A stretch of DNA of 64,000 nt from NCBI GenBank assembly GCA_031549565.1, contig JAVBPO010000065.1, positions 12,124 to 76,123 of the forward strand, in the 5' to 3' direction. The notes beneath the pieces were generated by a model. That model saw only the letters and a list, made by a program, of their open reading frames with translations. It searched no databases and was not told where the DNA came from. Position numbers and translations under genes: made by a program. Positions 1-7,651 of this stretch are shown here, piece by piece (the first letter of the stretch is position 1; each line of letters opens with the position of its first letter). Source of the stretch: JAVBSX01 sp031549565 (GTDB lineage Bacteria > Planctomycetota > Planctomycetia > Pirellulales > Thermoguttaceae).

Positions 1-669
1 CAGTATGAGGTATCCTCGGAAATCGAGGACGCGTTGAACCTGATCCTGATCCTGCACGCCGACCACGAGCAGAATTGCAGTACGGCAACGGTTCGGGTCG
101 TCGGTTCGGCGAAAGCGAACCTTTTCGCGGCTTGCGCGGCGGGAGTCAACGCCCTTTGGGGCCCGTTGCACGGCGGAGCGAACGTCGAGGTAATGAGGAT
201 GCTCGACCAGATTCACAAAGGGGGTATGAGCGCTCAGGAATGTCTCGAAAAAGCGAAGGACAAAACCGATCCGTTCAAGCTGTTCGGTTTCGGGCATCGG
301 GTCTACAAAAACTACGATCCTCGGGCGAAAATGCTACGCGCCTGTGCGGATCGGGTCTTTACGAAACTGAAAAAGATTGATCCGCTTTTGGATATTGCCC
401 GAAAATTGGAAGAATTGGCGCTTGCCGATCCGTATTTCGTCGAGCGGAAACTGTACCCGAACGTCGATTTTTACAGCGGCATTCTGCTTCGTGCGATGGG
501 AATACCGACGAACATGTTCACGGTCCTGTTCGGAATCGGTCGCCTTCCCGGCTGGGTCGCTCAGTGGAAAGAGTCGCACGACACCCCGAACTCAAAAATC
601 ATCCGCCCGCGTCAGCTTTACGTCGGCAACACAACGACCGATTACGTGCCGATTGAGGAACGGAAGTAA
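1..669 (+). CDS. gltA: Citrate synthase, C-terminal part (5' end outside window)
   Basis: This is the C-terminal 222 residues of citrate synthase, which condenses oxaloacetate and acetyl-CoA into citrate in the cytoplasm at the entry of the TCA cycle. The frame is open from base 1, so the start lies upstream of the window. The active-site pieces are all visible: GPLHGGAN (first catalytic His), GFGHRVYKNYDPRA (second His) and NVDFYSG (catalytic Asp). The protein ends in the usual family tail with conserved RPRQLYVG. Family assignment is secure. Whether it is the only citrate synthase of the cell, or a methylcitrate synthase, cannot be told from this fragment. Confidence 0.96.
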   Translation, partial: QYEVSSEIEDALNLILILHADHEQNCSTATVRVVGSAKANLFAACAAGVNALWGPLHGGANVEVMRMLDQIHKGGMSAQECLEKAKDKTDPFKLFGFGHRVYKNYDPRAKMLRACADRVFTKLKKIDPLLDIARKLEELALADPYFVERKLYPNVDFYSGILLRAMGIPTNMFTVLFGIGRLPGWVAQWKESHDTPNSKIIRPRQLYVGNTTTDYVPIEERK

Positions 670-788
670 GGTCGGCTGATTCGAAAAGGGATTGTTCTGT
701 CTTGCACCTCGGTGTCAGATGCGGTAGATCCTTGTGTTTGCCGCCCTTTCTCCGGAATACATCTGTTCCACGCAAGAATGTTTTTTCC

Positions 789-1658
789 TCAATGCGACAC
801 ACAATTGAGTTGCTCGATCATTTCCACGGTTGCCGCTTCGACCGCGCGTTGCCAATCGAGGTCGGCGTAACGCTTTTGCGTGTGGGCAAAGATAATGCCC
901 CGGGAATTGTTCACGATCGCTCCGAGCCCTTCGGAATCGAACGCCGGAGCGACGTCCTTGGCGGAACCACCCTGCGCCCCGAAGCCGGGAACGAGGAACC
1001 AAACATTCGGCATCAACGTCCTCAGTTCGGCCAGCTGCTCCGGCCAAGTCGCGCCGACGACCGCTCCGATACTGCCGTATTGACCGGCGCCCAATGTTTT
1101 CAAGGACGCCGTCTGTACATATTCGGCGACATGTCGATAAATCGACTTGCCGTCGGCCGCGATCAAATCCTGAAGCATCGCGCCGCCGGGATTCGACGTT
1201 TTCACGAGTACGAAAACGCCGGCTCCGCGGTCGGCGGCGGTTTCGAAAAACGGCGTCAAGCTGTCGTCGCCGAGGTACGGGCTGACCGTGATCGCGTCGC
1301 CGCCCCAAATGCTTTTTTCGCCGAGCATTCCGTCGGCGTAAGCCGCGGCGGTCGTTCCGATGTCGTTGCGCTTTCCGTCGAGGATTACGAGCAGTCCTTT
1401 TTGCCGGGCATATTGAACCACCATCTGCAGCACGGCCATCCCTCCCGCTCCGTGTTGCTCGAAGAACGCGACTTGCGGTTTCACGGCGGGAACCAGTGGG
1501 GCAACCACGTCGATCACCCCTTTGCAGAAATCGAGAAACGAACCTTTGCACGAAGGCGGCAGTGATTCAAAACGAGGATCCAAACCGACGAGGACCGCCG
1601 ATTTTTTGGCTCGAACGGCTGTTTCAAGGCGATCGGAAAAAGAATTATTGTTCAGCAT
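789..1658 (-). CDS. pyrF: Orotidine 5'-phosphate decarboxylase (bacterial type 2)
   Basis: The 289-aa enzyme decarboxylates OMP to UMP, the last step of pyrimidine synthesis in the cytoplasm. The catalytic Lys/Asp motif is LDGKRNDIGTTA, and the N-terminal VLVGLDPRFESLP is typical of the longer type 2 (TIGR02127-like) form. The reading frame stays open upstream to 1841, but that extension runs through palindromic repeats and is proline-rich. I therefore chose the ATG at 1658, just before MLNNNSFSDRLETAVRAKKS. No clear Shine-Dalgarno precedes it. It is transcribed convergently with the citrate synthase gene and is not obviously in an operon with it. Confidence 0.94.
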   Translation of the reverse strand: MLNNNSFSDRLETAVRAKKSAVLVGLDPRFESLPPSCKGSFLDFCKGVIDVVAPLVPAVKPQVAFFEQHGAGGMAVLQMVVQYARQKGLLVILDGKRNDIGTTAAAYADGMLGEKSIWGGDAITVSPYLGDDSLTPFFETAADRGAGVFVLVKTSNPGGAMLQDLIAADGKSIYRHVAEYVQTASLKTLGAGQYGSIGAVVGATWPEQLAELRTLMPNVWFLVPGFGAQGGSAKDVAPAFDSEGLGAIVNNSRGIIFAHTQKRYADLDWQRAVEAATVEMIEQLNCVSH

Positions 1659-1676
1659 AGGGCAAGGAGTCGCACG

Positions 1677-1704
1677 AATCAGGGCCGCGCACGGTGTAAG
1701 CGGT
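1677..1704. repeat. Dispersed repeat R7, single arm
   Basis: A 28-bp segment beginning AATCAGGGCCGCGCACGG and ending GTAAGCGGT. Near-identical arms occur at 19945 and, inverted, at about 20192-20219 and 56186-56212. Here it sits alone in the pyrF leader. Confidence 0.7.
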
Positions 1705-1772
1705 ATTGGCGGGGCGTTGTAAAATGACAAGCAAACGGTGGGAAACAGAGAGGGGTTTCTGTCCGAAAATAT

Positions 1773-1888
1773 GGTCCCCTCTCCCCCGGTACTCCGGGGG
1801 AGAGGGCTAGGGTGAGGGGGTGGAGCTGTTTGACGCTTCATTTCCCCTCACCCTAACCCTCTCCCCGGAATACCGGGGAGAGGGGACC
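1773..1888. repeat. Dispersed palindromic repeat R2, copy 1
   Basis: Two GC-rich hairpins flank a short spacer. The first pairs CCCTCTCCCCCGG with CCGGGGGAGAGGG. The second pairs CTCTCCCCGG with CCGGGGAGAG. The two halves also contain GGCTAGGGTGAGGGG and its inverse CCCCTCACCCTAACCC, so the whole element is a large dyad. A second copy lies at 35208-35312 between two hydrogenase operon genes. Confidence 0.85.
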
Positions 1889-1919
1889 GGCGTTTTGGCA
1901 GTTTTATTTCCTCACTATC

Positions 1920-3521
1920 TCACTCCTGGACCGCGAAGTTTTCCGGCAGATTGTAAATCGTCGGGGCGAATCCGGCGACGACGATGAGCGATTTCTGGTC
2001 CGGCGTAAAACGGACACGGTAAATGTGATTGCCCGAGTTCCTCGCGTCGGACCAGAGCGGCTCCTTCGTCGCGATGTCCCAGATGACGACCCGGTAATCG
2101 ACGTCGCCCGTGACGAGAAACCGACCGTCGGGACTGAAATCCGCCGAACGCATCGAATGTCCGTATCCGCCGAAATTGTTGACCTGCACGCCGGTGGGGA
2201 CGTCGTAAATGAGGACGTACGGTTCGCTCCACTTCGACGTGAGCGCCAATTTCGTTCCGTCAGGGCTGAAACGGACGCAAAATAGATCGCCTTGTGCGGC
2301 GGACGCGATTTTGCGGGTCGGCTCGCTGTTTTCCATCGACCAGAAACAAAGGGCGCCGTCAACGCCGATCGACGCGAACATTTTTCCGCTTGGATGAAAC
2401 GCGATATCACGAATCTCTTCGGTGTGTCCTTCCTCGAACTCTTTGAGGACCTTACCCGTGTCCGTGTCCCACGCGAACAGTCGCCCTTTGTCTGAACCGG
2501 CGATTGCGTAAGCTCCGTCTTTGTGGATCGCGATTCGCATGACGTTGCAATGCGGCATCGGCGAGAATTCGGCGTGGTTTTCAAACGTCGCGGCGTTGAA
2601 AACGTGGATTTTCGGCGTCGTATCGGCGGAGATTAAAAGCGGCAAGGCCGGATGAAAAGCGACGTCCATCACCGGACCGTCGTTGGACATTTCCCCGAGA
2701 AGTGTTCGCGTCGAAAGCTCATAAAGCCGGGCCGTACAGTCGTTGATATTCGAACCGGTCATAAATTGGGTTCCGTCGGCGCTCATCGCTCCGGCTTCGG
2801 TCCAATCGCCGCATCCTTCCAGTTTCGCCGAGGGGCCCGGCAGATTCGATTGAATCGCGTGGAGTTTTTCTTCCCGCTGCTGCGCCACGGCCGGATCGAA
2901 CATTTCGATGTTCTTCTCTTTCGGGAATCGGGCGACGGCATTTTTCCAACCGAACGGACAGGTCGGCTTTTTCGCGTAACGGTCGAAATCTTTTTGCACG
3001 GCGTCCCGAATTTTTCGGATCGAAACCGCTTCCTCGATCATTTCCTGTTTCGTCGATTCCCGGATCAATGTTTCCAACGCGTCCAGTTCGTCGCGAAACA
3101 TCTGTTCGGTTGAAGATTTCAATTCGTTTTCAATTCCTTCCTGGGTCGTCTTCCGGAAAGTCGTTACGTTTTCCGGAACATCGGCGTCGAGCTGCCCGTC
3201 CCAAGGGGCCAGGGAAATTTCGACTTCCAGGATGAGTTGCGATTCCTTGACCGCTTCGGTCATTTTTTGCACGGCAAGTACGCCGTCGAGATTTCCGTCT
3301 TCGACGCACGCTTTACGGCTTTCGGCCAACATTTCAAGCTGCTTGGCGAACATCGCTTCGCAATCTTGGGCGTACTTCTTTTGGATGTTCTTTTCCTTTT
3401 GAGATCTTTCCTGTTCGATTTTGACGAGGGAGTTAATCAACTCCATCTCGCCTGCGAACGCCTGAAAGCAAAGAACGGAAGTGAAAAACGACACACAGAA
3501 AATCGCGGTTTTCAGGTTCAT
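1920..3521 (-). CDS. Secreted coiled-coil/WD40 repeat protein
   Basis: 533 aa. Residues 1-23 form a signal peptide (MNLKTAIFCVSFFTSVLCFQAFA). Residues about 25-190 are charged and helix-forming, rich in Glu, Lys and Gln, probably a coiled coil. Residues about 235-530 are WD40-like repeats: blades contain GDWTEAGAMSADGTQFMTG, GRLFAWDTDTGKVL, HTEEIRDIAFHPSGKMFA, GALCFWSMENSEPTRKI and DYRVVIWDIATKEPLW. The product is therefore probably an exported beta-propeller scaffold. Such signal-peptide WD40 proteins are common in planctomycetes, but no specific partner can be named. No Shine-Dalgarno is evident at the ATG. It is a single gene flanked by repeats on both sides. Confidence 0.85.
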   Translation of the reverse strand: MNLKTAIFCVSFFTSVLCFQAFAGEMELINSLVKIEQERSQKEKNIQKKYAQDCEAMFAKQLEMLAESRKACVEDGNLDGVLAVQKMTEAVKESQLILEVEISLAPWDGQLDADVPENVTTFRKTTQEGIENELKSSTEQMFRDELDALETLIRESTKQEMIEEAVSIRKIRDAVQKDFDRYAKKPTCPFGWKNAVARFPKEKNIEMFDPAVAQQREEKLHAIQSNLPGPSAKLEGCGDWTEAGAMSADGTQFMTGSNINDCTARLYELSTRTLLGEMSNDGPVMDVAFHPALPLLISADTTPKIHVFNAATFENHAEFSPMPHCNVMRIAIHKDGAYAIAGSDKGRLFAWDTDTGKVLKEFEEGHTEEIRDIAFHPSGKMFASIGVDGALCFWSMENSEPTRKIASAAQGDLFCVRFSPDGTKLALTSKWSEPYVLIYDVPTGVQVNNFGGYGHSMRSADFSPDGRFLVTGDVDYRVVIWDIATKEPLWSDARNSGNHIYRVRFTPDQKSLIVVAGFAPTIYNLPENFAVQE

Positions 3522-3584
3522 CGGCGGAGGGGGGAAAGAAGTTGGAGGCCGTTTGATAATTTATACCGTAAAAGAGAGGAGGTT

Positions 3585-3689
3585 GTCATGCTGAGTGAAA
3601 CGAAGCATCTGGCTTCCGAATCAATACGTTCTGGTTTTTCAAGGACGTTCTCTTGAGGAACCAGATTCTTCGGAGTACCTCAGAATGAC
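3585..3689. repeat. Repeat R1 core (MITE-like family), copy A
   Basis: The element begins GTCATGCTGAGTGAAACGAAG and ends CAGATTCTTCGGAGTACCTCAGAATGAC in two blocks, so its ends are inverted repeats (GTCATnCTGAG / CTCAGAATGAC). The interior differs from the copies at 42868-42980 and 53138-53252, and no outer 15-bp terminal repeat is visible here. Confidence 0.8.
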
Positions 3690-3759
3690 AGTCCGTCAAC
3701 ATTTTTCAGTGTTGAATTTTCAAACAGCCTCTTTGCCACGGGATCAGGTCCCGTGTATG

Positions 3760-3786
3760 CGTGCGGGCGAGACGCCCACACTCCAA
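3760..3786. repeat. Short GC-rich repeat R4
   Basis: GCGTGCGGGCGAGACGCCCACACTCCA in two parts: a 5' GTGCGGGCGAGACGCCC and a 3' ACACTCCA. Closely related units occur several times in frame within the M56 protease gene (13965-14046 and 14915-14962). Here it lies a few bases past the ferredoxin stop codon. Confidence 0.7.
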
Positions 3787-3791
3787 TCATT

Positions 3792-3965
3792 TTACTCGAG
3801 CGAAATCGCGCTGACCGGGCAGACGTCGACGCAAGCGCCGCAATCGCCGCAGGTGTCCGGATCGATTTGCGCTTTATCGTCTTTCATGGCAATCGCTTCG
3901 AGCGGGCAGGAAGCGACACATTCACCGCAACCGGTGCATTTATCTCTATCGACAACAGCAGACAT
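3792..3965 (-). CDS. 2[4Fe-4S] ferredoxin
   Basis: A 57-aa bacterial-type ferredoxin and soluble electron carrier. Two cluster motifs are present: CTGCGECVASCP and CGDCGACVDVCP, each CxxCxxCxxxCP, binding two low-potential [4Fe-4S] clusters. The start MSAVVDRDKC is fixed by a strong AAGGAG seven bases upstream of the ATG. The longer open frame to 4124 has no such signal. Size and spacing match clostridial-type ferredoxins. It could be the electron partner for fermentative oxidoreductases of this organism, but the [FeFe] hydrogenase at 32746 carries its own clusters and an export signal, so a direct link is not implied. Confidence 0.95.
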   Translation of the reverse strand: MSAVVDRDKCTGCGECVASCPLEAIAMKDDKAQIDPDTCGDCGACVDVCPVSAISLE

Positions 3966-4125
3966 GGTAATCTCCTTTGAAGTGTAAGGAATTTCTTTTG
4001 AAAAGCGAAGCGGATCGAAAGAGAACACTTTTGTGCCCCTTGAAACCACTTCCAACGTAACACACCAGAATAGGGCGGCGGCGCCAAAAATCAAGCCGCT
4101 CTTGGAAAAAAACTTTTCCCCCACA

Positions 4126-4154
4126 AACGCGGGGCAAGCCCACGCCGCTAACGA
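4126..4154. repeat. Repeat R5, overlapping the end of tsaD
   Basis: Sequence AACGCGGGGCAAGCC followed by CACGCCGCTAACGA. Other copies lie at 34327-34354 and as an inverted pair at 61226-61331. On the minus strand its GTTAGCGGCG end supplies the TAG stop codon of tsaD. Confidence 0.75.
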
Positions 4155-5164
4155 AGAAGTCCCGGAAAAACGTCCAGATCAAGCGACTCGAAAAGCCCCT
4201 TCTTGAAACGTTCCATTGCGACGGCGCCCATCACGGCGTTGTCGGTACACAGATTTTTCGGAGCAATAAAGAGACGGATGCCGTGTTTTTTCGCGGCGTC
4301 TTCCATCTTTTCACGGAACCGCGAATTCGCCGCAACCCCACCGCCGACGCAAAGCGTTTCGTAGCCGGTCTTCCGGACGGCGTGAATCGCTTTACCGACC
4401 AACGCGTCGACGACCGCCTCCTGGAAGGAAGCGGCAAGGTCCGCCAGTTCCTGTTCGGATAAGTTCACTTGCGAGAAATCGGCTTTGCCTGGTCCGACCA
4501 GTTTGTACCGAATCGCTGTTTTCAAGCCGCTGAAGCTGAACTGAAGCCGGTCCGGTTCGTCCAGAAACGTCCTTGGAAACGAATACGCTTTCGGATTCCC
4601 CTGTTTCGCGATCCGATCCAGATGTGGACCGCCCGGATACGGCAGCCCGAGCATCGCGGCGACTTTGTCGAACGCTTCCCCGGCGGCGTCGTCGATCGTC
4701 GAGCCGAGCAACGTGAAATCGGTCGGACCTTCGCAGCGGTACAAACTGCTGTGTCCGCCGCTGACGATCAGGCCGACGCACGGATAAATCTCCGTTTGAA
4801 AAGCGACTTTGCACGCGTAAACGTGCGCTTGTAAGTGGTTGATCGCCAAAAGCGGTTTGTCCAAAGCGACGCACAGCGCTTTCGCGGCGGTCAATCCGAC
4901 GAGCAGCGAACCGGCCAGTCCCGGCGTATTGGCAACGGCGACCGCGTCCAAGTCGTCCAGCACGATCCCGGCCCGGCGGACCGCTTCGTCGACGATCGGA
5001 ACGATCCGTTCCAAGTGCGCCCGGGACGCAATCTCCGGAACGACGCCGCCGAACCGTTCATGCAGATCGTCTTGGGAAGCGACGACCGAACCGAGGACTT
5101 CCAGATTCTCGCCGATCACGGCCGCCGCCGTTTCGTCGCAGGTGGTTTCTATCGTGAGAATCAT
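4148..5164 (-). CDS. tsaD: tRNA N6-adenosine threonylcarbamoyltransferase TsaD
   Basis: 338 aa. TsaD transfers the threonylcarbamoyl group from TC-AMP to A37 of ANN-decoding tRNAs, in the cytoplasm with TsaB and TsaE. Family hallmarks are ILTIETTCDETAAAV at the N-terminus, the metal-binding HLQAHVYA near residue 113 (HxxxH), the SGGHSSLY loop, and CVGGGVAANSRFR. The ATG at 5164 begins MILTIETTCD, the family's normal N-terminus, and is preceded by GGAG about 16 bases upstream. The upstream LarA-like gene ends eight bases before, so the two are probably co-transcribed. The last codons and stop fall inside dispersed repeat R5. Confidence 0.96.
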   Translation of the reverse strand: MILTIETTCDETAAAVIGENLEVLGSVVASQDDLHERFGGVVPEIASRAHLERIVPIVDEAVRRAGIVLDDLDAVAVANTPGLAGSLLVGLTAAKALCVALDKPLLAINHLQAHVYACKVAFQTEIYPCVGLIVSGGHSSLYRCEGPTDFTLLGSTIDDAAGEAFDKVAAMLGLPYPGGPHLDRIAKQGNPKAYSFPRTFLDEPDRLQFSFSGLKTAIRYKLVGPGKADFSQVNLSEQELADLAASFQEAVVDALVGKAIHAVRKTGYETLCVGGGVAANSRFREKMEDAAKKHGIRLFIAPKNLCTDNAVMGAVAMERFKKGLFESLDLDVFPGLLR

Positions 5165-5171
5165 TTGTAGG

Positions 5172-6446
5172 CTACAATTTCTCCTGAGTCGTCCACAGTC
5201 CAGCCGAAGGGGTGCTGATGTAGTAAACCTCTTCACCGTCCGGCATGGTGTTCCTTCCGTTTTTCATTTTCGCGGGATCGTACCGTTTCAAAGTTTCCGC
5301 GAGGTCGGCGTATCCGAACCCGACCGATTCGATCTCCTTTTTCGTCAGGTGTCCCGGCGCGTAGGTGATTTTGAAACGGCCTTCGGACGAGCCGTGAATC
5401 AGGTGGGCGGTTCCGTGCGTCAGATCCTGAAGAATCGGTTCGGTTTTCCAAAGCTTCATTACTTTTTCCGTGCCGCAATAACCGTATTTGCGGATCAGTT
5501 GATCGACGTCTTCCTGCTCGCCAAACCGCTTCAAACCGGGCGCGATGATGAGCAATTCGCCGCCGTCGGCCATTGCTTTGCGGGTCCGGTAAACGGCTTT
5601 ATTGGCGACCCAAGTGCTGTGAAATTCGTCCCCCTGCATCACGGCGACAACTTTTTTCAGCGGCGGCACGATCGTGATGTTCTGTTCCCGGGATGCCCGG
5701 GCGCCCATGAGGTAAGTTTCCAGATCGTCGCCGACGTACACGCCGGTGTGTCCGAGTTTGCCCGCTTTGTCGTACGCCATAACGACCTGGAAATAAAAGT
5801 CCGGAAGCTCGGACAGGTACTGGTCTTCCGCTTCGTTGTAACAGGCGCGAAGCGGCGTGATGAGTTGCCCGAGATTGTTCTCGATTCCGCAACACGCCGC
5901 CATCATGTGGGACGCACAGATCATTTCCTTGCCGCCGAGGCCGATGAAGTAGTTCTTGTTGTGGTTCGCGAAACCGAGTACTTCATGCGGAACGATGTGT
6001 CCGACGTTGATGATCAGATCCCATTTCGTTTCCAGAAGCATCTTGTTGAGCGAAACGGGAATCTCCCAGTCGGCTTTTCCTTTGGAAATTTCTTTGACGA
6101 AATCGGCGGAAACTTCGCCGATCCGTTTGGAGCCGTTGCGCCAATCGTGAACATGAATATTCGCTTCCGGAACTGAACCGAACATCCACTCGTTTTGCTC
6201 CGGCGTGTGGGGAACGTGCTGTCCGAGTGTCGGAATGAGATGCACGTCGGAGGTTTCCGCGAAGATTTTGTAGAATTCTTCCGCGATCCACCCCGCCCCG
6301 CTGTGAGCCCGGGTAATGTCGGGCGGAAGAATGAGGACCTTTTTCGGCTTTCCGTTGATGCGGTCGCGGGCTTCCCCGGCTGCATTGCGAACGAGAGTTA
6401 AGACGTTCTCTTTCGTGAGAGTTCCTTCTTCGTAGAACCAAGGCAT
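5172..6446 (-). CDS. LarA-like nickel-dependent racemase/epimerase family protein (DUF2088)
   Basis: 424 aa. The protein fits the lactate racemase LarA superfamily. An N-terminal PPDITRAHSGAG matches the family's DxTR segment, GQHVPHT carries the His region, and NVGHIVPHEVLGF followed by GLGGKEMI matches the second His and Lys region. In LarA these residues hold a nickel-pincer nucleotide and racemise 2-hydroxy acids, and relatives act on other hydroxy acids including sugar acids. The substrate here is unknown, and no LarB, LarC or LarE maturation gene lies in the window. The stop is eight bases from the tsaD ATG, which suggests co-transcription. Confidence 0.8.
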   Translation of the reverse strand: MPWFYEEGTLTKENVLTLVRNAAGEARDRINGKPKKVLILPPDITRAHSGAGWIAEEFYKIFAETSDVHLIPTLGQHVPHTPEQNEWMFGSVPEANIHVHDWRNGSKRIGEVSADFVKEISKGKADWEIPVSLNKMLLETKWDLIINVGHIVPHEVLGFANHNKNYFIGLGGKEMICASHMMAACCGIENNLGQLITPLRACYNEAEDQYLSELPDFYFQVVMAYDKAGKLGHTGVYVGDDLETYLMGARASREQNITIVPPLKKVVAVMQGDEFHSTWVANKAVYRTRKAMADGGELLIIAPGLKRFGEQEDVDQLIRKYGYCGTEKVMKLWKTEPILQDLTHGTAHLIHGSSEGRFKITYAPGHLTKKEIESVGFGYADLAETLKRYDPAKMKNGRNTMPDGEEVYYISTPSAGLWTTQEKL

Positions 6447-6672
6447 GGTATATTGAGGAATCTGGGTCTGTTAGGCGAGAGTCGGTCGCTTGCGACGCCG
6501 CTACTTTTCACATTCTTTGGAAATTATAGGAAACTCCACCCACAGTATCAAGACGCCGGTAAAAAACGGATGCGAAGCGGTTGCAGTAAAACTTTGTGGG
6601 CGGTTAAACCGCACTCTTCCAGTAGGCTTTCCACGGGTCGCCTGACGCCGATCCGACGATGCTTCGGCTTTT

Positions 6673-7129
6673 GGGTATCCTTTACATCCATGGGTTTCGG
6701 GGTACATTGAGCGCTTCCTGTAGAGTCCGATTGATAGGTTTCGAATTCGAGAGTTTCCGGTGAAGTTAGCCCAGATTTGCGATCTTTCCTACTACCTCCC
6801 CGAGACGAAGCTGAGCAACGATGAGCTGTTGCACGAGTTCTCCGGGTGGACCCGGGCGAAAGTCCTTCAGAAACTCGGAATCGACGAGCGACCGATCGCC
6901 GCGTCCGGGGAAACGGCTGTCGATATGGGGTTGATCGCCGGGCAAAGACTCTTCGAGCAAGGGAAGTGCAGCCCCGAGGAAATCGATTTTCTTCTCTTTT
7001 GCACGCAGTCGCCCGACCGCGCTTTGATTTTGCGGCATTTCTCCCGCCCCCTTTTTTTCTCGACCTGATGGTCCTCGTCGCACTCTGGAAAATGGCCGCG
7101 AAACGCAAGGAGTCGAAAAGACCGTGAGA
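6673..7129 (+). pseudogene. Relic: fabH promoter and N-terminus joined to the 3' end of the 357-aa gene
   Basis: Bases 6673-7013 match 9355-9695 without gaps and with only scattered substitutions; they carry the leader, the GTG start (6760) and about 85 codons of fabH. The match then stops, and after about 50 unrelated bases 7065-7129 matches 8663-8727, the last codons of the membrane protein at 7652-8725 plus the start of the next gene. The fusion order is what remains after tandem duplication of the block followed by internal deletion. The translation MKLAQICDLSYYLPETKLSN continues to a stop at 7068 and lacks the catalytic Cys, His and Asn of FabH, so it cannot be functional. Confidence 0.85.
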
Positions 7130-7188
7130 GCCGGATTTCAAAAACGCAAATTTTTTCCAAAAAACCATCGAATTTTCTCGAAAACAGA

Positions 7189-7220
7189 TTGACATTTCCG
7201 GGGGGGGGGTATTCTATTAT
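7189..7220 (+). promoter_or_regulatory. Putative sigma70 promoter with G10 tract in the spacer
   Basis: TTGACA (7189-7194) is followed by a run of ten G (7200-7209) and then TATTCTATTAT. The -10 could be TATTCT (7210-7215, spacer 15) or TATTAT (7215-7220, spacer 20). Both are off the optimal 17, so gain or loss of G residues by slippage would tune the promoter. The next gene starts at 7274 with an AAGGAG site. Confidence 0.55.
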
Positions 7221-7273
7221 TAGTGTTTCGATATTTTTGTGGAGCCGTTTTCAAATTCAAAAGGAGAAATACC

Positions 7274-7609
7274 ATGAAAAATAATGTACCGTTTGGTCAA
7301 GTGAGGAAATTCGTTTTGGCGTGTTTCGCTGTCGTCGCCTTATCCGCCGCGACGGAATATGTCTTGGCCCGCTGCGATTCCGAGTGTAAGGGAGTGATGA
7401 AGGTCGGAAGCACCTTGTGTGGAGATACGAGTTGGAGTAAGCAGTACAGCAAATGCTTGTCACTTACCGGCACAGGAGGAAATTGCGATAAAAGTAGTAG
7501 TGCCAGCTCGGAAGTGGATTGCAAAGATTGTGTTTGCGCACCAACTGGAAAAGCATTGAAGGATCGAAAAGATGGTGATAGCTGTTTTTGTAAAACCAAA
7601 GGCTACTGA
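7274..7609 (+). CDS. Small secreted cysteine-rich protein, unknown
   Basis: 111 aa. The N-terminal stretch MKNNVPFGQVRKFVLACFAV continues as a hydrophobic segment ending EYVLA, a clear signal peptide. The mature part has ten cysteines in about 78 residues (RCDSECKG, TLCGD, SKCLS, NCDK, DCKDCVCA, SCFCK), an even number that could form five disulfides, and is rich in Lys, Ser and Gly. The ATG at 7274 has AAGGAG eight bases upstream. I do not recognise the family. Knottin-like, scaffold or surface-protein roles are all possible. It sits behind a poly-G promoter and ahead of an unknown membrane protein, in a stretch with more A+T than its surroundings. Confidence 0.75.
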   Translation: MKNNVPFGQVRKFVLACFAVVALSAATEYVLARCDSECKGVMKVGSTLCGDTSWSKQYSKCLSLTGTGGNCDKSSSASSEVDCKDCVCAPTGKALKDRKDGDSCFCKTKGY

Positions 7610-7651
7610 GCGAACAGAAAAACGTTGTGATATTTTGCCACAAAAGATAAA

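Noticed and set aside
702..1565. A 287-aa open frame on the plus strand
   Set aside because: It is the antisense shadow of pyrF; the translation is Arg-rich without family motifs.
4839..6176. A 445-aa plus-strand open frame
   Set aside because: Shadow of tsaD and the LarA-like gene.
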